Shown here piece after piece: positions 46,698 through 58,580 of a stretch of DNA of 64,000 nt. Under the pieces are notes generated by a model. It saw only the letters and a list, made by a program, of their open reading frames with translations, had not been told where the DNA came from and searched no databases. Made by a program: the position numbers and the translations under genes. Numbering within the stretch: the stretch's first letter is position 1; each line of letters begins with the position of its first letter. This stretch comes from Rhipicephalus microplus (Eukaryota > Arthropoda > Arachnida > Ixodida > Ixodidae), in assembly GCF_043290135.1 (NCBI RefSeq), contig NC_134705.1:55591271-55655270 (forward strand), written 5' to 3'.

Positions 46698-47035
46698 TCT
46701 AACAAACAGTAATGCCAAGGAATGTACAGGGGAAGTTGTTAGAACCAATGGAATGCAAATAAGAAGAAAGAAAAGTGGATGAAAAATTTACCAGCCATGA
46801 GCAGGAATCGAACCTACGACGTTAGAATAACGTGTTTGATTTGAAGGTCGTAGGTTCGATTCCTGCTCATGGCTGGTTATTTTTTCATCCACTTTTCTTT
46901 CTTCTTATTTACATTCCATTGGTTCTAATAACTTCCCCTGTACATCCCTTGGCATTACTGTCTGTCAGATCTCACTAATATTGTGTGAAAACACGGAAAA
47001 ACGAGCCCTTAGGTATACACTTCTTTCCCTTACTA
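46695..47035 (+). mobile_element. SINE2 copy preceded by an inverted copy of itself (palindrome)
   Basis: Arms 46695-46820 and 46847-46972 are near-perfect reverse complements of 126 bp, each spanning the B-box-like GGTTCGATTCC, CATCCACTTTTCTTTCTTC and TTCTAATAACTTCCCC. The 26-bp loop contains AACGTGTTTGATTTGAAG, part of the tRNA-like section. The right copy continues to the complete tail (AACGAGCCCTTAGGTATACA) at 47035. Its A-box part is missing. Confidence 0.8.
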
Positions 47036-47050
47036 TATATATATATATAT

Positions 47051-47175
47051 TATAAGATGGCGTCGAGTACCCTCAAGACTCTTCTATTGCCTCGAGTATG
47101 TGCCCCACAACCTGAACACTGCTGGTGATGATGAGAATATACAGACGAAAATATGGAACGCCTGAATGATTCTCA
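47051..47175. repeat. Possible solo LTR between two short (TA)n tracts
   Basis: 125 bp of unique sequence lies between TA tracts. It contains GATGATGAGAATATACAGAC, which recalls the G2 LTR (GATGATAATATCTACAGATG). Length and position fit a solo LTR, but similarity is weak. Confidence 0.3.
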
Positions 47176-47191
47176 CTATATATATATATAT

Positions 47192-47350
47192 TGTACCGAA
47201 GCATAGTGGCGCCAGCTCTGTGCCAGCGTGAAAGAAGACGTTGACGTCCGTGTGTGGCTCGTGCTTGCCGGGTTCCTGCCTGTACCAGCTTGTTGCGGCT
47301 AACGTTTCTGGAATAATAACCTGTGTTTTTACGCAACCTTGCTCGTTGCA
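47192..47350 (+). repeat. G1 5' LTR
   Basis: It begins TGTACCGAAGCATAGTGGCG and ends AACCTTGCTCGTTGCA. A short LTR of this size is common in compact gypsy families. AATAATAACCTG near its end could serve RNA processing; a TATA box is not obvious. Confidence 0.95.
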
Positions 47351-47416
47351 TTTGGTGGAAACGTGCTGGGTAACGTCCTGGAGCTCCGCAGCCGTAAGCT
47401 ACCATCTCAGTCCACG

Positions 47417-48640
47417 ATGACCGAGCGCGTCGATCCCCCACAAGGCTCTTCCACGCTGCCACCCGTCATGTGTTCTGGTGTACTTCGTCTGCGTGACCCA
47501 CCAGTATACAACGGCGCTGAAGATCAAGATGTCGAGGACTGGCTGGCAGAGTACGAGCATGCCAGCGCGATTAACAAGTGGGATGACCCTGCGAAGCTGA
47601 TTCACGTCATCTTCTACTTGACGGATTTGGCCAACCTATGGTTCACCAACCACCAAGCCGACATCCCCACCTGGTCGGTTTTCAAAGAGGCCATCACCTC
47701 GTTTTTCGGTCGTCCAGCCATGCGTAAGCTTCGCGCTGAACTGGGACTGCGGGGACGATTTCAGCGAAATGGTGAGAGCTTCACAAGCTACATTGAGGAT
47801 GTGATCAGCCTCTGTAGGCGAGTTGATGACAGGATGACGGAGGCTGACAGAATAAAGAACATAATGAAAGGCATTGATGACGATGCTTTTCATATGCTTG
47901 TGGCCAAAGACCCACAGACCGTCACGGCCTTGACTCAGTTGTGTCAAAGTTTCGATGAGCTGCGCAAGCAACGAGTTTCTACACGTCGCGCTAATACGCA
48001 GACAGCTGATATTTCGGCCTTGGAGTGCAAAAGCAGTGGCCCCGACTACAGCGTGTTAATGCCTCAAATTCAACAGTACATCCGGGAGGAAGTTGCTCGA
48101 CAGCTCTCTCTTGTCGCCACCATCAACGAGACCCCCACAACACTGGACCACTCACTTCGCCGTGCTATTCAGACGCAAGTTGCCGAGGCTCTCCCTTCGC
48201 CCACATCCCCAATATCAGTGGCTGCACCGCTGACTTATGCAGAAGCCGTCCGCCGACCTTCTGCCCAACCACCGCTCCATTCATACAGTCCATCCACCAA
48301 CTACTACAGGTCACCAGTTTCAGTTTATCCGGTAAATCGGCCCATTCCACCACCTCGAGCACCTGCCAACTCTTGGCGTACTCCGGATAACCGGCCCATC
48401 TGCTACAACTGTGGTATTCCAGGACATGTCGCGCGCTACTGTCGTCGCCGTGGATTCTATTTTAATGATGTGCAGCATTCCGGCAACATACCTCGGCCAT
48501 CAGAATCGCATGTGACACCTGATTCGCATGACCCCCGCTCACGTCGACCAGACTTCAGCCGACGTCGATCTCCTTCACCCCGTCTTCGGTCTCCTTCCCC
48601 CATGCTTCGCCGTTCCAACCACGCCCAGGAGGAAAACTGA
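47417..48640 (+). CDS. G1 gag polyprotein
   Basis: I choose ATG 47417 ([10 protein letters not shown]), since the upstream open codons lie in the LTR and leader. The N-terminal half holds the retrotransposon-gag capsid-like domain ([77 protein letters not shown]). A CCHC zinc knuckle, [14 protein letters not shown], is encoded at 48402-48443, and an Arg/Ser/Pro-rich tail follows. Length is 407 aa. Gag assembles particles and binds the element RNA. The frame is fully open. The stop at 48638-48640 overlaps the pol frame. Confidence 0.93.
   Translation: MTERVDPPQGSSTLPPVMCSGVLRLRDPPVYNGAEDQDVEDWLAEYEHASAINKWDDPAKLIHVIFYLTDLANLWFTNHQADIPTWSVFKEAITSFFGRPAMRKLRAELGLRGRFQRNGESFTSYIEDVISLCRRVDDRMTEADRIKNIMKGIDDDAFHMLVAKDPQTVTALTQLCQSFDELRKQRVSTRRANTQTADISALECKSSGPDYSVLMPQIQQYIREEVARQLSLVATINETPTTLDHSLRRAIQTQVAEALPSPTSPISVAAPLTYAEAVRRPSAQPPLHSYSPSTNYYRSPVSVYPVNRPIPPPRAPANSWRTPDNRPICYNCGIPGHVARYCRRRGFYFNDVQHSGNIPRPSESHVTPDSHDPRSRRPDFSRRRSPSPRLRSPSPMLRRSNHAQEEN
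48625..48640 (+). promoter_or_regulatory. Candidate -1 frameshift region at the gag/pol junction
   Basis: The pol frame is open well upstream of the gag stop. CAGGAGGAAAACTGA places GGAAAAC directly before the gag TGA, allowing the A-site AAC to re-pair as AAA. It is not a classical heptamer, and no pseudoknot was worked out. Confidence 0.35.
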
Positions 48641-48720
48641 CAGTCGCAGTTCCTGAGGCAAGAGCTGCGCCACCGACGAAATTTCCAAGGCCTCATCTAT
48701 CGCCCCCTAACGAGATTGCC

Positions 48721-51700
48721 GTGTTTGTGGACGGTTTCGCCACAACTGCTCTTGTCGACACAGGTGCCGCTATTTGTATAATCAGTGAAGTGTTATGCCG
48801 CAAACTGAACAAAGTGACGACTCCACTGGTTGAAATTTCTTTACGCACGGCGAGTTCGCAACACGTCCAACCTTCTGCCACATGCACTGCTCGTGTTGTG
48901 ATTCAAGGGGTGCTTTACATCGTAGAATTTGTCGTCCTTCCGCATGCGTCGCATGAAATCATCCTGGGATGGAACTTTCTTTCCGCTAATCATGCGGTTG
49001 TCGACTGCGCTCGTGCTCAACTCGTTTTGTTTCCATTCAGCACGACATTCATAGATCTCCCTCGCTCACCCAAAAAGGTGATCGTCGCCGCTGACGTCGT
49101 CATTTCTGCTTTTTCGGTCACCGCGGTATCTCTTTTGTGCAACTCCGTTTCCGATTCAACTGCCCTATTTATGCCGTCACAAGAATGCGCTCGTCGCCGG
49201 AACCTTGTCGTCCCGTTTGCCGTCATAACACTTGCCGATGGCTCCAGTGCCGTGTACGTGTGCAATCCGTTCCCTTGTCCCGCTACCTTATTGCATGGCG
49301 AATGCATTGGAAGTCTTGACACTTATGATGACATCTTTCCTTTCGATGCCCGTTCTGATACGACACCGATGTCCGTGGATGCTGTCACAGCTGGCACCGC
49401 GCCCTCACTACCTGACGAAGACGTTTTGTTGCGCAGCGTAGACACCGGCCTTACGCAAGACCAGCGCAATCAGCTCATTCAACTACTTGACCGTTTCCGC
49501 GCCTCCTTCGACCACGGACAACCTCCCTTGGGACGCACGTCAGTTGTCGCTCACCATATCGACACCGGTCATCATACTCCACTTCGTCAGCGCCCCTACC
49601 GCGTCTCGCAGGCCGAGCGTGACGTCATCACTCAACACGTCGACGAGATGCTGCAACGTGGTGTTATTCAGCACTCACACAGTCCTTGGGCTTCGCCAGT
49701 GGTCCTCGTGCGAAAAAAGGATGGCTCCATCAGGTTTTGCGTGGATTATCGTCGACTAAACAACATCACACGCAAGGATGTTTATCCCCTGCCACGCATT
49801 GATGACGCCTTGGATTGCCTTCAAGGTGCGGAGTTTTTCTCTTCACTGGATCTGCGCTCTGGATATTGGCAAGTACCAATGGCTGAACCAGACCGTCCAA
49901 AAACGGCGTTTGTGACCCCTGACGGCTTATATGAATTTAATGTAATGCCCTTCGGTCTTTGCAATGCGCCTGCGACTTTTGAAAGAATGATGGACAGTGT
50001 CCTCAGGGGACTTAAATGGCACATCTGTCTTTGCTATTTAGACGACATAGTTGTATTCTCGGCGAATTTCGAAACTCATCTTTACCGTCTGGAACAAGTT
50101 CTCCAGTGCCTTACGGCAGCCGGGTTGCAACTTAACTTCAAGAAATGTCGTTTTGGCGCCCGCAAACTCACAATTCTCGGCCACGTCGTTTCAAAAGAAG
50201 GAATATCGCCAGATCCTGCCAAACTGCGTGCCGTTGCTGAGTACCCCAAGCCTACTACCCTAAAGGAGCTTCGTAGTTTCATAGGCTTGTGTTCCTATTT
50301 TCGGCGTTTCATTCGCAATTTTGCCTCTATAATTGCCCCTCTGACTCAGCTTCTCTCCCGTAGCACGGACCTCTCTGGCTGGAATTCCCACTGCGATGAG
50401 GCATTCACGGCGCTACGCCGGCTACTCATCTCTCCGCCAGTTCTCCGCCACTTCGATCCCAATGCACCCACTGAAATTCACACGGATGCAAGCGGTGTCG
50501 GCCTCGGTGCCATTCTCGCTCAACGCAAGGATGGCTGCGACGAGTACGTTGTCGCCTATGCCAGCCGTACACTAACGAAGGCAGAGTCCAACTATTCCGT
50601 CACGGAAAAGGAGTGCTTGGCTATCATTTGGGCTATAGGAAAATTTCGCACCTACCTTTACGGACGCCAGTTTGATGTTGTCACAGATCACCATGCCTTA
50701 TGCTGGTTAGCGTCCATGAAAGATCCTACTGGCCGCCTCGCTCGTTGGGCTTTACGCCTTCAGGAATACGATATCCGTGTTGTTTATCGCTCAGGACGCA
50801 GACATTCAGACGCCGATGCACTATCCCGTTCTCCACTGCCTCCTGACCTTGCCTGCTTATCAACTGCCATTTGCGATTCGTCATCGTTGAGCATCACTGA
50901 CATGCCATCCGAACAGCGCAAGGATCCCTGGATCAATTCTTTGCTCGACGTCCTCTCTCACAGTTCGTCAGAAACGACTTCACGCTCCCTCTCTCGTCAA
51001 GCAAGACACTTTGCTGTCCGTGAAGGCTTGTTGTATCGCCGCAATTACGTGACGGATGGCCGTAGGTGGCTCCTTGTCATCCCTCGTCATTTGCGTTCGG
51101 ACATCTGCGCTGCCTTTCACGATGACCCCCAGTGTGGCCACGCTGGAGTATTTAAGACTTACTCTCGCCTTCGTCTAAGATACTACTGGCGCGGAATGTA
51201 TCGGCACGTTCGCCAGTACGTTCGGTCATGCACCACGTGTCAACGACGCAAGACGCCTTCTCACAGCACTGCTGGCCCTTTGCAACCCTTACCCTGCCCA
51301 GCGAGACCATTCGACCGCGTCGGAATTGATATTTATGGTCCTCTACCCAACTCTCTTCGAGGCAACCGGTATATTATCGTCGCCGTGGATCATTTAACAC
51401 GCTACGCTGAAACATCTGCGCTGCCTGCTACCACTGCGAAAGACGTTGCGTCCTTTCTTCTTCACCATCTCATTTTGCGACACGGTGCACCTCGTGAATT
51501 ACTCAGTGACCGTGGACGCGTGTTTCTCTCGAACGCCGTCGACGAGCTACTCAAGGCATGTCGCACTGTCCATAGGAAATCCTCGGCATACCATCCCCAA
51601 ACCAATGGCATGACAGAACGCTTTAACCGTACCCTTGGAGATATGCTTGCCATGTACGCCTCTGACGACCACACTAATTGGGACCAAGTGCTTCCTTTTG

Positions 51701-52182
51701 TCACGTACGCGTACAACTCTGCGCCACAAACAACCACTGGCTTTTCTCCTTTCTTCCTTCTGTACGGACGTGAGCCATCATGCTCCATGGACATCATTCT
51801 CCCTTACAAGCCTGATGTTTCCGAAGCGACGCCTGTTTCCGAAGCAGCTGCTTATGCCGAAGAGTGTCGTCAACTCGCTCGCTCATTTACCGCACAAGAC
51901 CAATGGCGCCAGAAAACTGACCACGATTCCTCTGCGTCTACTGTACACTATAACCCAGGAATGCTGGTTTGGCTCTGGGTCCCGTCTACCCCTCCCGGTC
52001 TTTCCCCGAAGCTTTCGTCGAAATACCATGGCCCCTACCGTGTGGTGCGGCAAACATCTCCTGTCAACTATGAAGTTGAGCCCATTGATCCACCCTCGGA
52101 CCAACGCTGCCGTGGGCGTGAAACAGTACACGTATCACGCCTCAAACCGTGCTATGACCCCCTTGTCGTGTCCTTTCCCTAG
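48721..52182 (+). CDS. G1 pol polyprotein: protease, RT, RNase H, integrase
   Basis: The 1153-residue frame is uninterrupted. It most likely begins as a gag-pol fusion upstream of 48721; the GTG there is only the limit used here. In order: protease ALVDTGAAI (residues about 10-18); RT with [21 protein letters not shown] and [12 protein letters not shown], and the catalytic [10 protein letters not shown] (about 437-446); RNase [16 protein letters not shown] (about 583) and KECLAIIWA; integrase zinc finger H..H..CTTCQRR (about 798-845); D,D-E core [17 protein letters not shown] and [10 protein letters not shown] (about 868, 928, 965); and a GPYRV motif (about 1103). All catalytic residues are present. 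This is the best candidate in the window for an active enzyme set and a possible helper for the gag-only elements. Confidence 0.95.
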   Translation: MFVDGFATTALVDTGAAICIISEVLCRKLNKVTTPLVEISLRTASSQHVQPSATCTARVVIQGVLYIVEFVVLPHASHEIILGWNFLSANHAVVDCARAQLVLFPFSTTFIDLPRSPKKVIVAADVVISAFSVTAVSLLCNSVSDSTALFMPSQECARRRNLVVPFAVITLADGSSAVYVCNPFPCPATLLHGECIGSLDTYDDIFPFDARSDTTPMSVDAVTAGTAPSLPDEDVLLRSVDTGLTQDQRNQLIQLLDRFRASFDHGQPPLGRTSVVAHHIDTGHHTPLRQRPYRVSQAERDVITQHVDEMLQRGVIQHSHSPWASPVVLVRKKDGSIRFCVDYRRLNNITRKDVYPLPRIDDALDCLQGAEFFSSLDLRSGYWQVPMAEPDRPKTAFVTPDGLYEFNVMPFGLCNAPATFERMMDSVLRGLKWHICLCYLDDIVVFSANFETHLYRLEQVLQCLTAAGLQLNFKKCRFGARKLTILGHVVSKEGISPDPAKLRAVAEYPKPTTLKELRSFIGLCSYFRRFIRNFASIIAPLTQLLSRSTDLSGWNSHCDEAFTALRRLLISPPVLRHFDPNAPTEIHTDASGVGLGAILAQRKDGCDEYVVAYASRTLTKAESNYSVTEKECLAIIWAIGKFRTYLYGRQFDVVTDHHALCWLASMKDPTGRLARWALRLQEYDIRVVYRSGRRHSDADALSRSPLPPDLACLSTAICDSSSLSITDMPSEQRKDPWINSLLDVLSHSSSETTSRSLSRQARHFAVREGLLYRRNYVTDGRRWLLVIPRHLRSDICAAFHDDPQCGHAGVFKTYSRLRLRYYWRGMYRHVRQYVRSCTTCQRRKTPSHSTAGPLQPLPCPARPFDRVGIDIYGPLPNSLRGNRYIIVAVDHLTRYAETSALPATTAKDVASFLLHHLILRHGAPRELLSDRGRVFLSNAVDELLKACRTVHRKSSAYHPQTNGMTERFNRTLGDMLAMYASDDHTNWDQVLPFVTYAYNSAPQTTTGFSPFFLLYGREPSCSMDIILPYKPDVSEATPVSEAAAYAEECRQLARSFTAQDQWRQKTDHDSSASTVHYNPGMLVWLWVPSTPPGLSPKLSSKYHGPYRVVRQTSPVNYEVEPIDPPSDQRCRGRETVHVSRLKPCYDPLVVSFP

Positions 52183-52218
52183 GTCGCCAGGTTGGCTCCT
52201 TTCTGCGCGGGGAGTAAT

Positions 52219-52475
<257 letters not shown>

Positions 52476-52709
52476 TGTAAGTAAGTAGTGACTGAAGGTA
52501 GAGGCTGATGACGAAGAAGCAAGGATGGAATAAACATGGCGTATGAGCCAGGCCACGTCTCCCATTCATCGTACCGTCACCCGAGTCGACAAGAGAAGAC
52601 CTTTCAGCCCCTTTATCAATCGCTCATCATCTATACAGTTCTCCGCATGACACCCTGAGCATACATGGACTACCGAACAAGCGCCTAGCATTACGCATCG
52701 AACAGCATC

Positions 52710-53032
52710 ATGTCAGAATCATCGACTGACCTTCCCATCCCCAAGTACACCGGAGCAGTGGACGATGGACCTGTACAGGACTGGTTCAACCTGTTCGAGC
52801 TCCACGCTACCGCTGCATCATGGTCGGATTGGGAGATGGTCGCCAACTTTACCACTACGCCTCCGTTGAGGGTTTCAAATTCTACCCCACCCACATATTT
52901 CAAAACGACGAGTCATGGGAAAAGACCAAAGAAGAAATGATCGTCTGGTTTAAAGAATACAATGACGACTACGACGAAGACTTACTAATAACACAGCATA
53001 CACAGACAACCGCACTCGTTCGTCCATGCTGA
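52710..53032 (+). pseudogene. TRG2 gag N-terminal domain, frameshifted
   Basis: MSESSTDLPIPKYTGAVDDG and QDWFNLFELHATAASWSDWE open the frame. After a frameshift near 52850 it continues as EGFKFYPTHIFQNDESWEKT and MIVWFKEYNDDYDED. This parallels TRG1 residue by residue, with Lys where TRG1 has its premature stop. Confidence 0.7.
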
Positions 53033-53156
53033 AAGCAGCCTTCGTGCATTTACCGACCTCCCGCTTTTCCGTCGTGTGGATCTTCGGTCACTCACAACGC
53101 CCACCTTGCGTTTAACACGTTCACTACGGTCGGAGTAGAGTGGTGAAGCTCAGAGC

Positions 53157-54108
53157 ATGCTCTGTCAAGCGCGGGACCTACAGTTCAATTTCATGCGCCA
53201 GAAGAGCTCGCATCGTTCCTTGCAGAGAAAGATAGTCATCCCAGAAAAATCTGACCAAACCGATCCTTTCGCAGTGTCGCCGTCAAATCCCCAGCCACCT
53301 GAGAGCTCAAACAAAACAGGTGGCTTGGAAGGATCAACTCTCAAGCACTGCCCTGTGCCAGAAACGTTCATCAAGAATGGCGTTGCAAGAGCCTCAGCAG
53401 ATTTTTCTGCCAACTCTGGCGCACCATCTTCATTGCCCGAGACAAATCGCGACACCCTAACAAGTATCAACTATTTGCTAGTCCTGTCAACCTACAAAAA
53501 AAGCAGGCTCATGGTTCCAAAGAAAGTCCACCTCGTCAGACAGTGCAACATCAGCAATGCCAACAAAAGCAACAAGAGGGGCCCCAACAGCTAAAACGCC
53601 CACACCAACACCGGCAACGAACAACTAAAACTACATCACAAGGATACTTGCGGCTTAAAGAGTGTCGGGATCAACATACACTAAAGAAAAGACTGATTCC
53701 GCATCTGAGCTATCTTCGCAGAAAGAAAAGCCAAGGAACGTTTTAGCACCAGCGTTCAAGATTGCGCCTTCAGTCTGGACATCTGCGTCATCACCATATA
53801 AAGCTCCACAAAAGCCACAAAACAACCGCTTGTGCTCTGCAGAAACACAAGCAGCGCCTAATAAGCATCGATCAACGGGCGTGAAACTGCATGCACAGCG
53901 TTTGTATGACCCACGACAAAAAATACGACGCCTACGAAACATTCAATCCTGCAAAGCTTACCAACCGCGTTCGTTCTTTGCAAGAATACTGGCTGTATTT
54001 CCATCTGTTTCCACGCTCAAAGCATGTTTATGTTTTCCAGAGCATAACAGCCAGCCTCGCCCACCGGAGCTGTACTTGATAACCCCGGATCGCTGCCCTG
54101 TCTTGTGA
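53157..54108 (+). pseudogene. TRG2 gag C-terminal half, in several frames
   Basis: Blocks 53157-53594 (SDQTDPFAVS, SSNKTGGLEGSTL, TFIKNGVARASADFSANSGA) and 53662-54108 (SFFARILAVFPSVSTLKACL) match TRG1 counterparts (SDQTTPAVVS, LNNTGGSEPSNRTL, ASIKNGVTRASEESPVNSSA). Frameshifts separate them. The conserved NGVxRAS motif suggests that this half was under selection as protein. Confidence 0.65.
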
Positions 54109-54303
54109 AGACTTAGTGCGATTTTATGGAACTTCAATGTGATGTGCAACTACGGTCCATTTTGATGTCTTTTTTTTCGTTCGAGAACTGCTGATACATT
54201 ATGCATTGTATTATACATCATGTGCATGCTTTCGGGGGGAGGGGAAATCGTGTAACGTAGGTACGTAGTAACTGAAGGTAGAGGCTGATGACGAAGAAGT
54301 GAG

Positions 54304-54456
<153 letters not shown>

Positions 54457-54580
54457 TGTCACGAGCAAAACAAAACCTGCAGCCAGGAGTTCACCTGAAC
54501 CAGAGCAACGAAGACGTTCTCTTCTTCTTCGCAGCCCAAAACGAGTATGAGCCACAGCGGCTCGTTCATCAATGGTGGCA
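54457..54580 (-). repeat. G3 3' LTR
   Basis: On the minus strand it starts TGCCACCATTGATGAACGAG and ends GCTCGTGACA next to (TA)n. Confidence 0.88.
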
Positions 54581-54810
54581 TTACCCCCTCTCCCAAGAAG
54601 CATTGTCTCGATGCTGTACACGAAGGCAAAAAAAGAAAATGAGATGATAATTACCATGCAAGCAAAATGAAAAAAATGAGTGGCGTAAGGCGGAATAACG
54701 TAGTTGGTTGTAGAGCCAAGAGTTAAATGAGAAATAAGAAAATTAGGAAAGAATGTAAGGAAAAGACGAAACAAAAAGAAAGACGCAAATTTACCAATAA
54801 AATCAGTCAC

Positions 54811-55457
54811 TCACTGCCGATTCACAGCGCGAAAAGTATGGTTTGAGCCGTGAAACGTGAACAACTTCAGTTTGCGGGGTGAAACGGGAACGTCTCGAAG
54901 TGCCTTCTGGGAGAGCCTCGTAAGTGACGTCGCTGAGACGTTGTACGATCTTGTAAGAGCCGAAGTAGTGGCGAAGAAGCTTTTCTGAACGGCCATGTTG
55001 TCGGATAGGGGTCTACACCCAGACTTCATCACCGAGCTTGAAAATAACTTCACGGTGACGAAGATTTTAGCGGCACGCGTGTGCGGTTTGGTAATGTTGA
55101 ATACGATGACGAGCAAGTTGACGGGCCTCTTCTGCACACTGCGCGAATTTGGCGACATCCGTGTGGTATATTCCTAAGTTGTGGGGCAGGAACATGGCGT
55201 CGAGCATCGTCGTGACCTCGCGACCGTGGACTAAGCAAAAAGGTGGGAAACCGGTACTTTCTTGAGAAGCAGTGTTATACGCAAAAGTTATGTAGGGAAG
55301 TATGGCGTCCCAGTTCTTGTGATTGATGCCCACTTACATTGACAGCATGTCTGCAAATTGTCTTATTGAGTCGTTCAGTCAGCACGTTTCCTTGCAGGTG
55401 GTAAGCCGTTGTTTTACGATGTTCCGAGCCACTTAATCGCAAGACTTCCTGCAGCAT
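54811..55457 (-). pseudogene. G3 integrase C-terminal half, in several frames
   Basis: Pieces in three frames read LTERLNKT (the catalytic Glu block), NWDAILPYITFAYNTASQES, FPPFCLVHGREVTTMLDAMF, AEEARQLAR and then SPNSRSVQKRPVNLLVIVF-type sequence. Several frameshifts are needed to connect them. Confidence 0.7.
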
Positions 55458-55486
55458 CTATGCGGTGAAAGCTGTCCCACGATCAG

Positions 55487-55927
55487 TTATGACAACAACC
55501 GGAGCACCGTGACGTAAGACGGTGCTGGTAACAAAAATTGGGCAACTTCTGCTGCGGCGGCTTTCGGAAGTGCCTTGGTTTCACAGTAGCATGTTAAGTA
55601 GTCAGTAGCAACCACAATCCACCGGTTTTCATACGAAGACTTGTGGAACGACCCCAGCAAGTCCATGCCAAACTGATGAAAGGGCGCCTTTGGTGGGCCT
55701 ATTGGTTGCAGTAGTCCCACTGGTCGTAAAGGTGGAATCTTATGTCGCCGACAGTCACGACATGTGTGAACGTAGTGCTTGACAGTCTTTGCGAGACGTG
55801 GCCAGTAGTAGTAGCGTTGAATTTGTTGCAGCGTGCGCGTATAGCCGAGGTGTCCGGATGATGGCTCATCATTACACGCACGTAAAGTGTCACCACGAAG
55901 CGTCGTTGGCGCAACAAGCAGATTCAT
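55487..55927 (-). pseudogene. G3 integrase zinc finger and first catalytic block
   Basis: SSGHLGYTRTLQQIQRYYYW and HTCRDCRRHK give the His2-Cys2 finger; FHQFGMDLLGSF carries the first catalytic Asp, and WIVVATDYLTCYCETKALPK follows. The second Asp block (ITDRG-like) lies just after in another frame near 55480. Confidence 0.75.
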
Positions 55928-56433
55928 AGCTTGTGTAGAATGAAATTCTTTTTATAAAGCACTCTATCGCGGAAGCAAAAGGAGGATAGCGAGCGTGCAA
56001 AGCTTCGAGGAGGGTGGAATTTGCGTTCTTCCAGGTAGTCAATGAGCGGAATGAGCTCCGAGTCATGACGCTGTTGCTCAGCGAAGCAGGTTGCTGATAC
56101 GCAGAAAGAAAAGTGTCGTCGTCATCAAGGTCAGTTTTCGCATTTTCGACTGGTGCACGTGAGAGACAGTCAGCATCAGTGTGTTTCCGCCAAGTGGACG
56201 ATGGTGACATCGAAATCTTGTAGGCGAAGGCTCCATCGTGCTAGATGACTTGAGGAATTTTTGAAATTTGCGAGCCAACAAAGGTAATTGTGGTCGCTAA
56301 CTACACTGATGGGGTGGCCATACAAGCGTGGACGGAACTTTGTTATGGCCCAGACAACAGCGAGGCATTCCTTTTCGGTTGCAGAATAGTTCTTCTCCGC
56401 TGGGGATAACGTTCTGCTCACATACGCGATCAC
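55890..56433 (-). pseudogene. G3 RNase H C-terminal part and connection
   Basis: [40 protein letters not shown] and [20 protein letters not shown] are RNase H landmarks. A frameshift leads to [13 protein letters not shown]. It is separated from the RT frame by a stop near 56445. Confidence 0.75.
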
Positions 56434-56451
56434 GCGCTCTACGCCATTATG

Positions 56452-58086
56452 TCACTGAACTAATACCGCTCCTAGTCCAACGTTGCTGGCGTCAGTGTGT
56501 AATTCCGCGTTGGCGCTTTCGTGAAAATGACCCAGTACAACCGGAGCCTGGAGGAGGTTTCGGAGGGTGTCGAACGCATGGCACTGATCGAGACCCCAAA
56601 CAAACGAGACACCATCTTTTGTAAGGTTGTTGAGGGGTTCAGCAATCTTCGAAAAGTTTTTGACAAAGCGCCTGTAATACGCACTGAGCCCCAGAAATTG
56701 GCGTAGATCGCGCTTATTTGTGGGCACGGGAAAGGCGGCAACGGCGCGGGTTTTCTTCGAATCTGAGCGGATGCCGGCATTGCTCACAACGTGACCAAGA
56801 AACTTAAGTTCTTTATATTCAAAATGACATTTCTGGGACTTGAGAGAAAGCTCCGCTGTTCTGATTGCCTGAAGAACTGCCTGGAGGCGTTGGACGTGTT
56901 GGACAAACGTGTCTGCAAAAACCACGACGTTATCAAGGTAAACAAGACATGATTGCCATTTGAGCCTCGTGAGAACCGTATCCACCATTCTTTGGAATGT
57001 AGCTGGCGCTGAGCATAGACCAAAAGGCAACACTTTAAACTCGTACAGACCATCACGAGTAATAAACGCCGTCTTTTCGCGGTCGCACTCATCCACTGCG
57101 ATTATCCAGTAGCCGCTACGCAAATCCACGGAGAAAAAATATTTAGCGTTGCGTATACGGTCCAACGAGTCATCTATCCGGGGTAGAGGATAAACGTCCT
57201 TTTTGGTGACATTCTTCAGTTCACGGTAATCAACGCAAAAACGCAACGTACCGTTCTTCTTCTTTATAGCACAACTGGCGAAGCCCAGGGGCTGGTCGAT
57301 GGCCCTGATGACGTCGTCCTGAAGCATCTGCTGGACGTGGTCACGTATAGCGTCTTGCTCTTTTTGCGACACCCTATAGGCGTGTTGTCGAATGGGTCTC
57401 TCGGTGTGTTCCGTGATGATACGATGCTTAGCAAGTGGTGTCTGTTTAACCTTTGACGTAGTGGCAAAGCAGTCTTGAAATGAGCTGAGTATACGCAAAA
57501 GGCTTTCTCGTTGAGCAGAAGGTAGTCTCTCGTTTACGTCGAAAGTGCTCGCGAAAGCCTCGTCAGGGTGGCCGTTCGATGACAATGAAGCTAACGTGGG
57601 CGAACCATCGGCATCGGCAAGTTCTTCACAATGTGTAATTGCACTGTGTCTCGTTAGGTGGCGATATTCGTCGCTGAAGTTTGTGACCAGCAGGTGAACA
57701 TGCCTATTGCTAGGCCGAATGATTCCTCTGGCAACACAGATTTGTCGTGAAATAAGGAGAGACAAAGTGGCCCCTGCGATTACCGCATCAGACACGTCCT
57801 GTTTCAGTTCTACTTCGACAAAGACTCTGCTTCTAGGTGGGAGAGTCAGAGAATCGTCGGTAACACGGAGCGCTCTTTTCCGCAATTGTATACTTTCACT
57901 TGCAGCGCAAAAAGGATCCTCGAACCACACAAGTAATTTACGGAAGTCGATGACGGCGAAGTAGTCACGAAGGAAGTCCATTCCTAGAATGGCTGGCCGA
58001 GAGCACACGCGCAATACGAGGAAAGAGCCCGCAAAAGTCGACGTACGTATACGAATACGTGTCGTGCACATACCGGCAGACATCAC
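56452..58086 (-). pseudogene. G3 protease end, reverse transcriptase and start of RNase H
   Basis: The 544-residue frame begins in the protease C-terminal part (RPAILGMDFLRDYFAVIDF) and continues through RFCVDYRELKNVTKKDVYPL, FFSVDLRSGYWIIAVDECDR and CSAPATFQRMVDTVLTRLKW to ELHTDASNVGLGAVLVQ. The RT box reads YLDNVVVFAD, so the second catalytic Asp is Asn. Upstream, near 58180-58210, the protease site reads LVDTSTA where LVDTGxA is expected. Confidence 0.85.
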
Positions 58087-58580
58087 CAGATGGCCACCTG
58101 CCGTGCGAAACTGGGGTCCTTGCCATAGTGTGGTAACCTTCCTCAGTTCAGATGCTAGTGTGGAACTTATTACGGAATAGCCGTACTGGTGTCGACGAGG
58201 GCGTTTACAGCATCATTGTCGACGAAGACGGCGATTTCGGCAGAAACGATCTTTCTGCTGTCGGAGAACACTGCGAAACCGGAATGGTCCTCATCTGGTC
58301 GTTGCGTCGAAGGAGGGTCTTTTACAGTTCGCCGGGCCGCGACTACACCCTAGAAGTCACCGCTCCTAGTTGCCCCTGCAAGGACTTGGTGACCGGCTCC
58401 TGTAAGGAGCGGAAGACGATGAGGGCAAACTGGGTGATGTAGACCGGTGAGGCGACGGCCCTCTCGACTGGTGGTTCCGAACAGACAAAGGTGCTCGCTG
58501 GCCCATGAGATAGGCTTCGATTTCGCGGGAGCGCTCACCATAGCGCGGGCATCGATCGTCATGATGGAAGCCGCGGAGAC

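Larger units (their letters stand above)
52476..54300 (+). mobile_element. TRG2, second gag-only LTR element, more decayed
   Basis: The 5' LTR is 52476-52579. The 3' LTR is 54251-54300, cut short where a (TA)n array begins. The words ACTGAAGGTAGAGGCTGATG and GACGAAGAAG are in both. The interior matches TRG1: leader with GAGTCGAC, ATG, gag-like protein and conserved C-terminus, with no pol. Orientation is opposite to TRG1. Confidence 0.75.
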
